Below are positions 15,956 to 24,416 of a stretch of DNA of 64,000 bases, piece after piece. Position 1 is the first letter of the stretch, and every line of letters starts with the position of its first letter. The notes below the pieces were generated by a model, which saw only the letters and a list, made by a program, of their open reading frames with translations, was not told the DNA's origin and made no database searches. Source of the DNA: an uncultured Latescibacterota bacterium (GTDB lineage: Bacteria > Latescibacterota > UBA2968 > UBA8231); assembly GCA_958295495.1 (NCBI GenBank), contig OY282352.1, positions 4,534,049-4,598,048 of the forward strand, written 5' to 3'. The position numbers were made by a program, and so were the translations under genes.

Positions 15956-16828
15956 GTGAACATTCGCGTCTTGTGGTTGGGTGCTGTCTGGGGTGGGCTA
16001 TTGCCGGCCTTGGCCGGTGCCCAGCCGTCGTGGCAAGCGAGCGCGCCAGTCGAGCCCCGGCTGGCGCTGTTCAGCGCTATTAAGACGGCCAATTACCCCA
16101 CCACTGAAACCCTGTTCCAAGGCGATTTCCACTACGAGATTTCGCACCGCTTTTCCCCGCCGATTGACGAGGGGTACAAGGCCAATTTCGGTTTTGATGG
16201 GCCGGCCAATATCCGCACCTCGCTTAGTTACGGCCTCAGCGACCGGCTGATGGCGACCTTGGGGCGGAGCAATGTGCTGGACAATTTGGATCTGCAGTTG
16301 CAGTACCATTGGCTGCAATTTTCCCACGAGCGCTTGCCGGCGGTCTGGGCCCTAAACGTCGGCATGGCTTGGAATACGGAGATGCCGGCGATTGTCGAGC
16401 GAAATGCTGCTGCGGGGGACAATTTTCAGTACTATGGGCAATTGATTTTCAATGCGCTGTTAGACGAAACCTTGGGCATAGGGTTGGTGCCTTCCTATCT
16501 GTACAACAGCGCCATTTTCAGCGTCGAGACGCAGTACACTTTTACTCTGGGAACCTACGTCCAGTATTACTTCGACGATACGTGGGGCGCGTGGTTGGAG
16601 TACAGTCCGACTTTGGCCGGGTACCAAGGCATTTTATTGCCGGGCGAAGCGGGCCGCTCGCACAATTCGCTGGCATGGGGCCTGTCCATAGATACCGGGG
16701 GGCATACCTTCTACCTATTCGCCACCAACAATACGCGCCTGAGTCCAGCCCAGTACTTGGTGGGGGCACCCGACGACGCGGCCCTTGGCAACTGGCGCAT
16801 GGGCTTTGGAATTGCGCGCTTTTTGTGA
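15956..16828 (+). CDS. DUF5777-type outer-membrane beta-barrel protein
   Basis: A GTG start at 15956 is supported by CAGGAGG 9 bases upstream. The 290-residue protein has a signal peptide ending ALAGA (about 21) and alternating amphipathic strands rich in Tyr and Phe, finishing with GNWRMGFGIARFL, an aromatic C-terminus expected of an outer-membrane barrel. LFSAIKTANYPTTETLFQGDFHYEISHRF matches the DUF5777 start pattern, a family seen beside YceI and cytochrome genes. It implies a Gram-negative envelope. The downstream pseudogene starts within its stop (GTGA). Confidence 0.75.
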   Translation: MNIRVLWLGAVWGGLLPALAGAQPSWQASAPVEPRLALFSAIKTANYPTTETLFQGDFHYEISHRFSPPIDEGYKANFGFDGPANIRTSLSYGLSDRLMATLGRSNVLDNLDLQLQYHWLQFSHERLPAVWALNVGMAWNTEMPAIVERNAAAGDNFQYYGQLIFNALLDETLGIGLVPSYLYNSAIFSVETQYTFTLGTYVQYYFDDTWGAWLEYSPTLAGYQGILLPGEAGRSHNSLAWGLSIDTGGHTFYLFATNNTRLSPAQYLVGAPDDAALGNWRMGFGIARFL

Positions 16829-17640
16829 GTCCCATCCGCATCGTGCTCGACGCCCGCTTCATCCGCCCGCGCTATAACGGTCACTGTTTTGCCGACCTGC
16901 CGGCCACCATCAAATGGATCCTGACAGGCCAAAAATCGCCCAGCCTCGATCCGGCGCTGCTGACGGCTGTGCAAGGCCCTTGCGACGCCGTGGTACTCTT
17001 TTTTGTCGATGCCTTTGGCTGGCGCTTTTTCGAGCGCTGTGCGGACCGCTACCCCTTCTTAACCGATATTGGCCGCGGGGGATTGGTGGCCCGTCTCACC
17101 GCGCAGTTTCCGTCCACCACCGCCGCCCACGTCACCTGCATTCACACGGGCCAGCCGGTCGGGCGCAGCGGCGTCTTTGAATGGCAGTACTACGAGCCGA
17201 CGCTCGACGCCATTATCGCCCCGCTGCCCTTTGCCCGAGCCGACAGCAACCAGTCGGATTCGCTGCCACAGGCGGCGGCCCGGACCATCTTCCCACGAGG
17301 AACGTTGTACCAAGAGTTGAGGCAGTTTGGGGTCGAGAGCTACGTTTTCCAAAGCCGCGCCTTACCCCCTCGACCTGTTCTGATACGTATTTGCAAGGCG
17401 CGCAAGTCCAGCCCTTCCGCACTCTTTCCGAGGCCCTGACTAATCTGGCCGTCCTGCTACAAAAACCGCGTTTAGGGCCGGCTTATTTCCTGTTCTACTT
17501 CGACCAGATCGACGTCATAGGCCACCGCTACGGCCCGGACTCGCCGCAAAAAGGACAAATTCGAGATCAAATCGCACGGTGCCCACGGGGGCCTGACTCC
17601 GGCCGAAGTGGAAATCCCGCTACTGTTCTTTTTTAGCTGA
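16825..17640 (+). pseudogene. Alkaline-phosphatase-superfamily phosphodiesterase, broken
   Basis: A GTG overlapping the DUF5777 stop opens a frame that reads as a type I phosphodiesterase/nucleotide pyrophosphatase for ~180 codons (VVLFFVDAFGWRFFE with metal Asp, then TTAAHVTCIHTG with the nucleophile Thr region). Near 17355 it shifts; another frame resumes with YFLFYFDQIDVIGHRYGPDSP (metal-binding Asp and His). Near 17550 it shifts again into KFEIKSHGAHGGLTPAEVE and ends at 17640. A large block between the last two segments is missing compared with complete family members. It was once the fourth gene of the cytochrome/YceI/DUF5777 operon. Confidence 0.75.
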
Positions 17641-17652
17641 GTTAGGCGGGCG

Positions 17653-18765
17653 TCAAACTTCACTGGCGAGGATGCGGTCGATCACGGCCTTGGCGTCGCC
17701 GCACCAGCGCAGGACAATGACCAGTTCGCGTTCAGGCTCGACGAAGACGATGTTGCCGCCGGCCCCGCGGGCCGCAAAGCTGTCGAGACAGGCTAAATCG
17801 GACATGTCGCGTTGGTGGTTGAGCCACCACAGGAAACCGTATTCGGGCTTGATGGGGCAGGGGGCGAGGGAGTAGTCAATCCACTGTTCGGAGAGGATTT
17901 GCCGACCGTTCCACAGCCCTCGCCGCTGGAAGAGCAGGCCAAAGCGGGCGTGGTCGTAGGAGGTGATCCACAGGCCGCCGCCCCAGTGCGTGCCGCCGGA
18001 GACGGATTGGACCCGTTGGCCGCTTTCCTCGACATAGGAGGTTTCGTACCCGTGCCATTCCCAAGTGGAAGAGGCCTCAATGGGGTCCATGATGGTCTTT
18101 TTGAGTACGGGGGGTAAGGGGCCGCGAAAAAGGCGCAATAGGCTGAGGGCTAGGCGGTTGACGCGCACGTCGTTGTACTCCCAAAAGGTGCCGGGCGGCT
18201 CCACAGAACGGTAGTTGTCGGCGCTGGAGGCGGTGCCGCCCACAGTAGCTTCGGCAGCACCTTGGCCTAGTGCGCGACCGCGGTCGATCCAGTCGGGAAG
18301 GCCGAAGAGTTCGCCGGCCCACTCGCTGGTCTGTTGTACCAAGTGCCGCCAAGTGATGGAGGCGTTGTGGGCGCTGTCAAAGCCGCCGTCGGCGACTGTG
18401 CGGCCGACGGGTTCGTCCAGGTCGCGGATTAGCCCTTGGTCGAAGGCTACCCCGGCCAGTGCCGAGATATAGCTCTTGGCGCAACTAAAGGTTACTTCGA
18501 CGCTAGCGACCGGGCCGAAGGTGGCGACCAGATACCCCTGCCGCACGAGCAGGCCGGCTGTGGGACCGCGTTTTTTGAGCGGGCCTAAGGGGCGGTCGTT
18601 GGGGTGGCGGTCGCCCTTGGGTAGCATGGCGGCCAAATTGGTGGAGGCTTGGATCTCCTCGGTCTGAGCGAAGGCCAACGCCGCGGCCAGTTGGTCGGCG
18701 TCGAAGCCGGCTGCGACCGGGCTACGGCGCTGCCAGTCGTGGGGGGCGGGGCAGTAGTTGGTCAT
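17653..18765 (-). CDS. Beta-lactamase-fold serine hydrolase
   Basis: The ATG at 18765 is chosen because AGGGAACC precedes it; the frame runs further upstream without a start signal. The 370-residue protein has the class C/esterase motifs SCAKSY (S-x-x-K nucleophile and base, near 108-113) and YND (Y-x-N) in WEYNDVRVNRL, plus GGTHWGGGLW near the third motif. Such proteins are esterases, amidases or transpeptidase relatives. No signal peptide is evident, so a cytoplasmic esterase is more likely than a beta-lactamase. It is transcribed away from the phosphodiesterase remnant. Confidence 0.82.
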   Translation of the reverse strand: MTNYCPAPHDWQRRSPVAAGFDADQLAAALAFAQTEEIQASTNLAAMLPKGDRHPNDRPLGPLKKRGPTAGLLVRQGYLVATFGPVASVEVTFSCAKSYISALAGVAFDQGLIRDLDEPVGRTVADGGFDSAHNASITWRHLVQQTSEWAGELFGLPDWIDRGRALGQGAAEATVGGTASSADNYRSVEPPGTFWEYNDVRVNRLALSLLRLFRGPLPPVLKKTIMDPIEASSTWEWHGYETSYVEESGQRVQSVSGGTHWGGGLWITSYDHARFGLLFQRRGLWNGRQILSEQWIDYSLAPCPIKPEYGFLWWLNHQRDMSDLACLDSFAARGAGGNIVFVEPERELVIVLRWCGDAKAVIDRILASEV

Positions 18766-18833
18766 GGTTGTTGGTTCCCTGCAAAATGGCAGCTCTGCGC
18801 TTAGGTGAGCACAATCGCCTCCGTTGGAGAAAT

Positions 18834-19697
18834 TTACTTGCCAAGCACGATGTTGCCGTCTGACTCCACCTGCAAATGCAGCCCCTTGGCGATGCTGGAA
18901 CAGGGGCCGTACATGACGGCGCGTTGCTCGGGTGTCATACCCTCTACAATCGCCTCGTCCCAATAGATTTCGGGCGCTGCCAACTCAATGGAAACGCCCG
19001 AGCGGGTGGCGGTGCGGCTCGCGTACTTGTAGAGTGCGGCGCGGCGCGGCGCATTGCCGGTCCAAGGCAGGGTGCCGTGGGTCTGAGCCCCGTCCATGAA
19101 GAAAATGACGTCGCCGGCCTTGAGCGCGGGCTGGTGGACCACGTCCAGCGGCGCGTCGCAGGAACGGACGCCGGCGGGCATGGGGAACTTGGCTTTGTGG
19201 CTGCCCGGCACACAGGCGAAACCGCCATCGCCGGCATTGCAGTCGGCCAACTGCCAAGTCACGGTGACGCCAGCGCAGTGGAACTGCCCATTCTGGTGAT
19301 GGTAGGCCACGTAGGGTCTATGGGGTTCGCCGGCCCCGTGCAGGATGAGGCCCTCGGTCCCCTTGGGACTGTAGGAGACCCAAGGGCCGTGGTCGTGGCG
19401 GTAGCCCTTGCCGCACATCGCGTTGAGGCGGAGCACAACTTGGGGATGTACCAGTAGGCGGCGGAAGGGTTCGCAATGGGGATGGGGCAATTCGAGCAGG
19501 TTGGGGAGGGTCTGTTGACCGGTGCCTTGAAGCGCGTTCGACCCTCCTCGGGCCCCGCCGTTGTCGGGGCCTTGCTGCATCTGGTCCATGCAGTGATCAA
19601 TGGCGGCGTTGCATGCGCCTAGTTCCGCGGCGGTGAGGACATTGCGGACGACCAGATAGCCGGTCAGATCCCAGAAGTAGCGTTCGCGTGCATCCAT
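18834..19697 (-). CDS. PhyH-family dioxygenase-like protein, altered metal motif
   Basis: 287 residues of the phytanoyl-CoA dioxygenase fold: RDLTGYLVV-type N-terminus (FWDLTGYLVVRNVLTAAE), GDGGFACVPGSHK in the core, THGTLPW with the distal His and PRRAALYKY with the 2-oxoglutarate-binding Arg. Where typical members have WHQDG (HxD iron ligands) this one has HHQNG, so the carboxylate ligand is replaced by Asn. The gene starts 1 nt after the stop of the upstream paralogue, so the pair is co-transcribed. Function of this branch is unknown. Confidence 0.8.
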   Translation of the reverse strand: MDARERYFWDLTGYLVVRNVLTAAELGACNAAIDHCMDQMQQGPDNGGARGGSNALQGTGQQTLPNLLELPHPHCEPFRRLLVHPQVVLRLNAMCGKGYRHDHGPWVSYSPKGTEGLILHGAGEPHRPYVAYHHQNGQFHCAGVTVTWQLADCNAGDGGFACVPGSHKAKFPMPAGVRSCDAPLDVVHQPALKAGDVIFFMDGAQTHGTLPWTGNAPRRAALYKYASRTATRSGVSIELAAPEIYWDEAIVEGMTPEQRAVMYGPCSSIAKGLHLQVESDGNIVLGK

Positions 19698-19698
19698 T

Positions 19699-20571
19699 TT
19701 AGTCCTCTACAATCCAAGTTTTTTGGCCGTCGGATTCCAGCAGGGGCAGGGTGCTGTTGTGGTGTACGCCCGGCCCGTAAAGGACGGCTTGTTGTTCGGG
19801 CGTGAGTTCGTCGGTCCAAGCGCCGTAGCGCGCCCGTGGGGTGAAGTATTTGCCCGTAGCCCGGGCCGCGCCCCGAGAAGCGTATTTGTAGAGCACGGAG
19901 CGCCGCGGATTTTTGCCCTTGTAGGGCAGGGTGCCGTGGGTGGCGGTCTCGGCAAAGAAGAGGACGTCGCCGGCGCGCAGGGCGGGTTGGACAACCAATT
20001 CCCCGTACTCTTCGAGCGAGCGGATCTCGGGCGGGGTCGGCTCACAGGTTTTGTGGCTTCCGGGGATCACGGCAAAACCGCCGTCTCCGGGGTTGCAGTC
20101 GGTCAGTTGCCAAGCCACGGTGATGCCTCGGCAATAGATTTGGCCGTTTTGCTGGTGATACCAAGTAGCGGGGCTAAAAGGCTCGCCCGCGCCGTGTAGG
20201 TAGTGCCCTTCAGTTCCCGCGGTCGCACTGATGAGCAGGGGGCCATGGTCGAGGCGAAAGCCCGGGCCGCTGAATTCGTTGAGGCGCGAGACGACGGTGG
20301 GGTGGACTAGCAGGCGGCGAAAGGGTTCGCGGTAGCCAGGCGGCCAACCAAGCATGCCGGTGAGCTGCCGGCGGCTGCTAGTGCCTTGTAGTGTGCTCGC
20401 GTCGCGGGCGAGGGAGCCGGGGTAGGCGGTGATTTGGTCGGCAAAGTGGTCGATGGCGGCGTTGCATTCGCCTACTTCCGCGGCCGTGAGGGCGTTGCGA
20501 ACAACTAGGTAGCCGCGCAGGTCGAAGCAGTATTTTTCTTCTTCTGAGACCGTGTAGAGGTATTTGTCCAC
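19699..20571 (-). CDS. PhyH-family dioxygenase-like protein, paralogue of the preceding gene
   Basis: A GTG at 20571 with AAAGGAGC upstream gives 290 residues; the longer frame to 20637 lacks a start signal. It shares FDLRGYLVVRNALTAAEVGECNAAIDH, GDGGFAVIPGSHK, THGTLPYKG and PRRSVLYKYASR with its neighbour, so the two arose by duplication. The iron-motif position reads YHQQNGQIY, again without the Asp of HxD. It is the first gene of the pair. Upstream (20572-20878) there is no intact gene, only remnants of a toxin-antitoxin locus. Confidence 0.8.
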   Translation of the reverse strand: MDKYLYTVSEEEKYCFDLRGYLVVRNALTAAEVGECNAAIDHFADQITAYPGSLARDASTLQGTSSRRQLTGMLGWPPGYREPFRRLLVHPTVVSRLNEFSGPGFRLDHGPLLISATAGTEGHYLHGAGEPFSPATWYHQQNGQIYCRGITVAWQLTDCNPGDGGFAVIPGSHKTCEPTPPEIRSLEEYGELVVQPALRAGDVLFFAETATHGTLPYKGKNPRRSVLYKYASRGAARATGKYFTPRARYGAWTDELTPEQQAVLYGPGVHHNSTLPLLESDGQKTWIVED

Positions 20572-20692
20572 GGCTTTGCTCCTTTGGTTGGTTTGAGTTG
20601 GTCGCGTGCGACTGATTGCGCTCGTTTGCGATTCCAAGCGAAGAAGCGAATTCTAGTCCGTATTGGCAAATTTGGACAAGTAGAATCTGATT

Positions 20693-20848
20693 GAGGTTGA
20701 TCTGGGAGGGGCGGCCGTACGGGCCGGGTTGCCCGTGGCCGTATTATTAAAAGAAATGGCGGCTCGCAAAGTCGCCGTGCTCGATGAGCCGGATGATTTT
20801 GGGCCTGGTCTGGCGGCCTTGCGCCGGGCTTGGCCAGAGGATGAGTAG
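20693..20848 (+). pseudogene. C-terminal remnant of antitoxin (second copy of the locus at 27980-28844)
   Basis: The frame EVDLGGAAVRAGLPVAVLL...RRAWPEDE is a close match, in frame, to the last ~52 residues of the antitoxin ending at 28844. Just upstream, 20664-20690 (TTGGCAAATTTGGACAAGTAGAATCTGA) resembles the leader of the toxin gene (about 27936-27962, TTGGCATTTGAACAAAAGTAGAATCTAA). So this is an internally deleted copy of the whole locus: the leader is joined directly to the antitoxin tail, with the toxin and antitoxin N-terminus lost. An in-frame TAG at 20681 prevents translation from upstream. It fills the 307-bp gap 20572-20878. Confidence 0.8.
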
Positions 20849-20878
20849 TTTGCTCTAGGACGACAAGATACAAGCTGT

Positions 20879-23800
20879 TCAGGCTGGGGCCGCGGCCCGC
20901 GCCAGCAGTTCGGCGAAGTCGTAGTTGACGCTGGTGACGCCAAAGTCGGGTTCGCGCTGAAAAGGGCGGCGCAGATAGCGGACGCGGTGCCTAGCGTTGT
21001 CCAAAAACTCGACTATGGCGAGAATGAAGTCGTCGGGCTTATTGAGGCTGTAGAGAATTTCGTTTTTGGTCACCGTGATGGTCGCCGCCCCGCGGACGCG
21101 CCCCTTGACCTCGATGAAGCGCAGCCGCCCCGTGCTGGGCACCCGCGACTCGATATCGTAGCCGAGTTTTTCGAACTCCCGATCCGTCGGATCGAAGCCG
21201 AGGCCGCGCTCTACTTCCATGACAATAGCCCGCGCCCGTGCGGCCGACACTTGAGTATCTACAGGCGATCGGCGTCCCACCATGGCGTCCACCAGCCCCT
21301 GCGGGACCACTAGCAAGCCTCCAAGCACCACCGGCGGTAGCGGCGAGATCTGTGCTTCGAGTTGTAACTCCTGCAGCCTCTTGTGCAACCGAGCCTGCAA
21401 CGCATCGGCCCGTTTGCGCGCTTCGTCCGAGTTGAGCCGAGCGCCGCTCGCGCCGGCCTGCTCCTGTAGCTTGAGCTGTTCGGCGCGGTGGTCCCAATAG
21501 GAGATTTCTTTGGTCAGTCGATCCTTGACTGCCGCCTCAGTCTTGGCGGTCAACGCCAGCTTAGGATCGCGGACTTGGGCTAAGTGCTCGGGGACGCCGT
21601 GAGCCACCGCATAGGCTCGTGCTTTCTGCTCCACTTCTCGGTTGACCCACGCGCATTCCGGCCGCTCCAAGATGGCCTCAACGCTAGGCTCGTCTTGGGC
21701 TAGCGGCCGATGATCCAAGTAGGGGGCGTAGTGCAGGTAGCGGGCGTTGCCAGCGGCGTTGATTTCGACGTAGAGCATCTGCTTGGAGACAATCCGGCGG
21801 TCGCCCCTCCGCGTCAGGCAGGCGTCCTGAAGGGCGTGTTCGAGATAAAAGAGCACCCGGGGTGTCTGCTCTGGATCGCGCTCGTCAACCAGCACCGCCC
21901 CGCGCTTGAGCAGATCGCGGTGGTGCTCCAGCGTCAGGTCGAGGACGGCGTCTAGTAAGGTGTGTCCCGGGCAAACAAAAGCCGCTGCGGGTTGGCCGGG
22001 GGGCGCGACCAGCGACTTGTCGAAGGCGATCCGTTCGTAGCGGGGGAGGGCCGGCGCACCTTGATTGCGGACCGGCGCGGGGACGTGCGTAACTTCGTAG
22101 CGACGCGGCTCGCGCTGCCGGGCCGATCCACCGAGCCGCTGGAACGCCTCCAAAAAAAATGCCTCAATGTAATGAGGCTGTAGGCGACGCGCCTCGGCCC
22201 GCTCCATCTCTTCGCGGACCTTCTGCAAGCGGCTGGCATCCATCGCGTCATGGGCGAGCTGCCGCTCCTCCAGCAGGTCCTGTAACGCGCTCTGGTCGAG
22301 CGCCTGATCGACCGCAGTGTCGAGGCGTGCGCGAACTTCTGGCTGCTCGCCATAGCGAATGGCTTCGAGCAGGAGGTCCCGCAACGGCCGCCCCTCGAAT
22401 TCGAGCTTGCCGAGCACGTCAAACACCTGACCGCCTAGGGCCTGCCGCGCCAGTTCTAGTTTCTTTAGCAGTCGCTGGTAAACGTCGCCCTCGCGGGTTT
22501 CGTGCGCGACTAGATTCCACAGGTGGCACACCTCCGTCTGACCGATTCGGTGGATGCGGCCGAAGCGCTGCTCTAGGCGGTTCGGGTTCCAGGGGAGGTC
22601 GTAGTTGACCATCAGGTGCGCCTGCTGGAGGTTGATCCCTTCGCCAGCGGCGTCGGTGGCCAGCAGCACCTGTACGGCTGGGTCGTGGCGGAAGGCTTCT
22701 TGCGCCTTGTGGCGATCCGTGCGGTCCATGCCCCCATAAATGACGACCACCGACTCTGCACGTCCAAGCAAAGTGGTGACGCGGTCCTGCAGATAGTAGA
22801 GCGTGTCTCGGTGCTCGGTGAAGAGCACCAACTTCTGCCGCGGGGAAGGCACCGGACGCGGGATCTCGCCGCCGTAGGGAGCCGTCGGTTCTCCGATCTG
22901 GCCCGCTACTCCAGACGCCGTAAAAACCTCGCTGAGCAGGCTTGCAAGCTCCCGCCATTTTGCGTCTTCGCCGCGCCGCCGGACATCAAGCGCACGCCTT
23001 TCCAGCATCTTCAGGGTTTCGATTTCTGCCTTCAACTCCGCGATGGAGCGGGCGGCGGTCGCTTGGTCGAGGATGCGCGCTTCGGCGGCTTCGACTTCAT
23101 GCTCTGGTACGTCGTCGAGATCCTCGACGTCTTCGGCCTCGAGATAGGTGCCGGTGGACGCGGTCGAGCCGGGGTGCCGGGACTCCTCCAACTCGCACAG
23201 GCGGCCCTCTAAACGCTCGCGCCGTCGGCGTAGCGACTGGTAGATCGCCTCGGGAGACGAAGCGAGCCGCCGCTGGAGGATCGTCAGGGCGAAGCCGACC
23301 GTGCCGGCCCGCTTGGCGTTGGCGAGTGCGTCCGCCCGATTGAACTCCTCCCGCACATAGCCGGTGACCGCCTCGTAGAGCTGGGCTTCCGCCTCTGAGA
23401 TCTGGTAGGGCACCGTGTAGGCGATGCGCTTGGGGAACAGCGGTTTGCCGTCGAACTTGAGCAATCGCTCCTTGACCATGCGCCGCATCAGGTCCGAGAC
23501 ATCGGCCCTGTGGACGCCATCGCGGAAGCGGCCCTCGAAGCGGTCGCTGTCGAGCAGTGCCATGAAGAGCTGGAAGTCCTCTTCCTTGCCGTTGTGCGGC
23601 GTCGCCGTCATCAGCAAGAAGTGGCGCGTCAGCCCGGACAGAAGCTGTCCCAGCCGATAGCGTTTGGTGTAGCGGATCTCACCTCCTAAGAAACTGGCCG
23701 ACATTTTGTGCGCCTCGTCGCATACTACCAGATCCCAGCCAGCGTCCGGTGCTTGGAGCTTCTGCTGGACCTGTTCGTCGCGCGCTAGCTTGTCGAGGCG

Positions 23801-24409
23801 CGCGATGACGAGGTCGGCTTCCAAAAACCAGTTGCCGGTGCGGGCGGCTTCGAGCTTGTCGTTGGTCATAATCTCAAAGGGCAACTCGAAGCGCCGGTAG
23901 AGTTCGTCCTGCCATTGCTCGGCGAGGCTGCCGGGGCAGACGATCAGGCACCGCTCGAGATCGCCGCGGGCGATCAACTCCTTGATGAGTAGGCCCGCCA
24001 TGATGGTCTTACCGGCGCCTGGGTCGTCGGCGAGGAGGAAGCGTAGCGGCTGGCGCGGCAGCATGGATTCGTACACTGCGGTGATTTGATGGGGCAACGA
24101 CTCGACGACCGAAGTGTGAACCGCCAGCACGGGATCGAACAGATGCGCGAGGCGGATGCGCAACGCCTCAGACACCAGCCGGAACAGAGCACCGTCGCCA
24201 TCAAAACTCCAGGGCCGACCCTGTTCCACCACTTCGAGCCGCGCCTCGTCGGTGCGGTAGAGCAGCTCATTGGCCACCTTGCCGGCCGGCGTCTTGTAGG
24301 TCAATTCTAGGGCCTCGGAGCCAAACCACTGCACGCTGACGACCACCGCGAGACCATCGGCGAGAATGCCACGCACCGCGGCGTTGGGCTGGAGGTCTTC
24401 GAGCTTCAC
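20879..24409 (-). CDS. SNF2-type helicase with DUF3883-like C-terminal domain, defence-associated
   Basis: The GTG at 24409 (7 nt after the DUF499 stop) gives 1176 residues beginning KLEDLQPNAAVRGI, a usual start for this family. The helicase core shows LPHQ (105-108), Walker A DDPGAGKT (128-135), DEAH (231-234), LMTATPHNGKEEDF, and in the second lobe LFTEHRDTLYYL, LLATDAAGEGINLQ and QRFGRIHRIGQ. The middle is coiled-coil rich. The C-terminus (about 1050-1176) holds GYDIESRVPS, RFIEVKGRV and TVTKNEILYSL, the DUF3883 pattern, whose D/E...E-x-K layout recalls PD-(D/E)xK nucleases. It is the presumed DNA translocase of the methylase/ATPase defence system. Confidence 0.88.
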   Translation of the reverse strand: MKLEDLQPNAAVRGILADGLAVVVSVQWFGSEALELTYKTPAGKVANELLYRTDEARLEVVEQGRPWSFDGDGALFRLVSEALRIRLAHLFDPVLAVHTSVVESLPHQITAVYESMLPRQPLRFLLADDPGAGKTIMAGLLIKELIARGDLERCLIVCPGSLAEQWQDELYRRFELPFEIMTNDKLEAARTGNWFLEADLVIARLDKLARDEQVQQKLQAPDAGWDLVVCDEAHKMSASFLGGEIRYTKRYRLGQLLSGLTRHFLLMTATPHNGKEEDFQLFMALLDSDRFEGRFRDGVHRADVSDLMRRMVKERLLKFDGKPLFPKRIAYTVPYQISEAEAQLYEAVTGYVREEFNRADALANAKRAGTVGFALTILQRRLASSPEAIYQSLRRRRERLEGRLCELEESRHPGSTASTGTYLEAEDVEDLDDVPEHEVEAAEARILDQATAARSIAELKAEIETLKMLERRALDVRRRGEDAKWRELASLLSEVFTASGVAGQIGEPTAPYGGEIPRPVPSPRQKLVLFTEHRDTLYYLQDRVTTLLGRAESVVVIYGGMDRTDRHKAQEAFRHDPAVQVLLATDAAGEGINLQQAHLMVNYDLPWNPNRLEQRFGRIHRIGQTEVCHLWNLVAHETREGDVYQRLLKKLELARQALGGQVFDVLGKLEFEGRPLRDLLLEAIRYGEQPEVRARLDTAVDQALDQSALQDLLEERQLAHDAMDASRLQKVREEMERAEARRLQPHYIEAFFLEAFQRLGGSARQREPRRYEVTHVPAPVRNQGAPALPRYERIAFDKSLVAPPGQPAAAFVCPGHTLLDAVLDLTLEHHRDLLKRGAVLVDERDPEQTPRVLFYLEHALQDACLTRRGDRRIVSKQMLYVEINAAGNARYLHYAPYLDHRPLAQDEPSVEAILERPECAWVNREVEQKARAYAVAHGVPEHLAQVRDPKLALTAKTEAAVKDRLTKEISYWDHRAEQLKLQEQAGASGARLNSDEARKRADALQARLHKRLQELQLEAQISPLPPVVLGGLLVVPQGLVDAMVGRRSPVDTQVSAARARAIVMEVERGLGFDPTDREFEKLGYDIESRVPSTGRLRFIEVKGRVRGAATITVTKNEILYSLNKPDDFILAIVEFLDNARHRVRYLRRPFQREPDFGVTSVNYDFAELLARAAAPA

Positions 24410-24416
24410 CCGCGGG

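Noticed and set aside
16309..16824. Long plus-strand frame ahead of the phosphodiesterase start
   Set aside because: This part is an out-of-frame reading of the DUF5777 gene; only the portion from 16825 resembles a phosphodiesterase.
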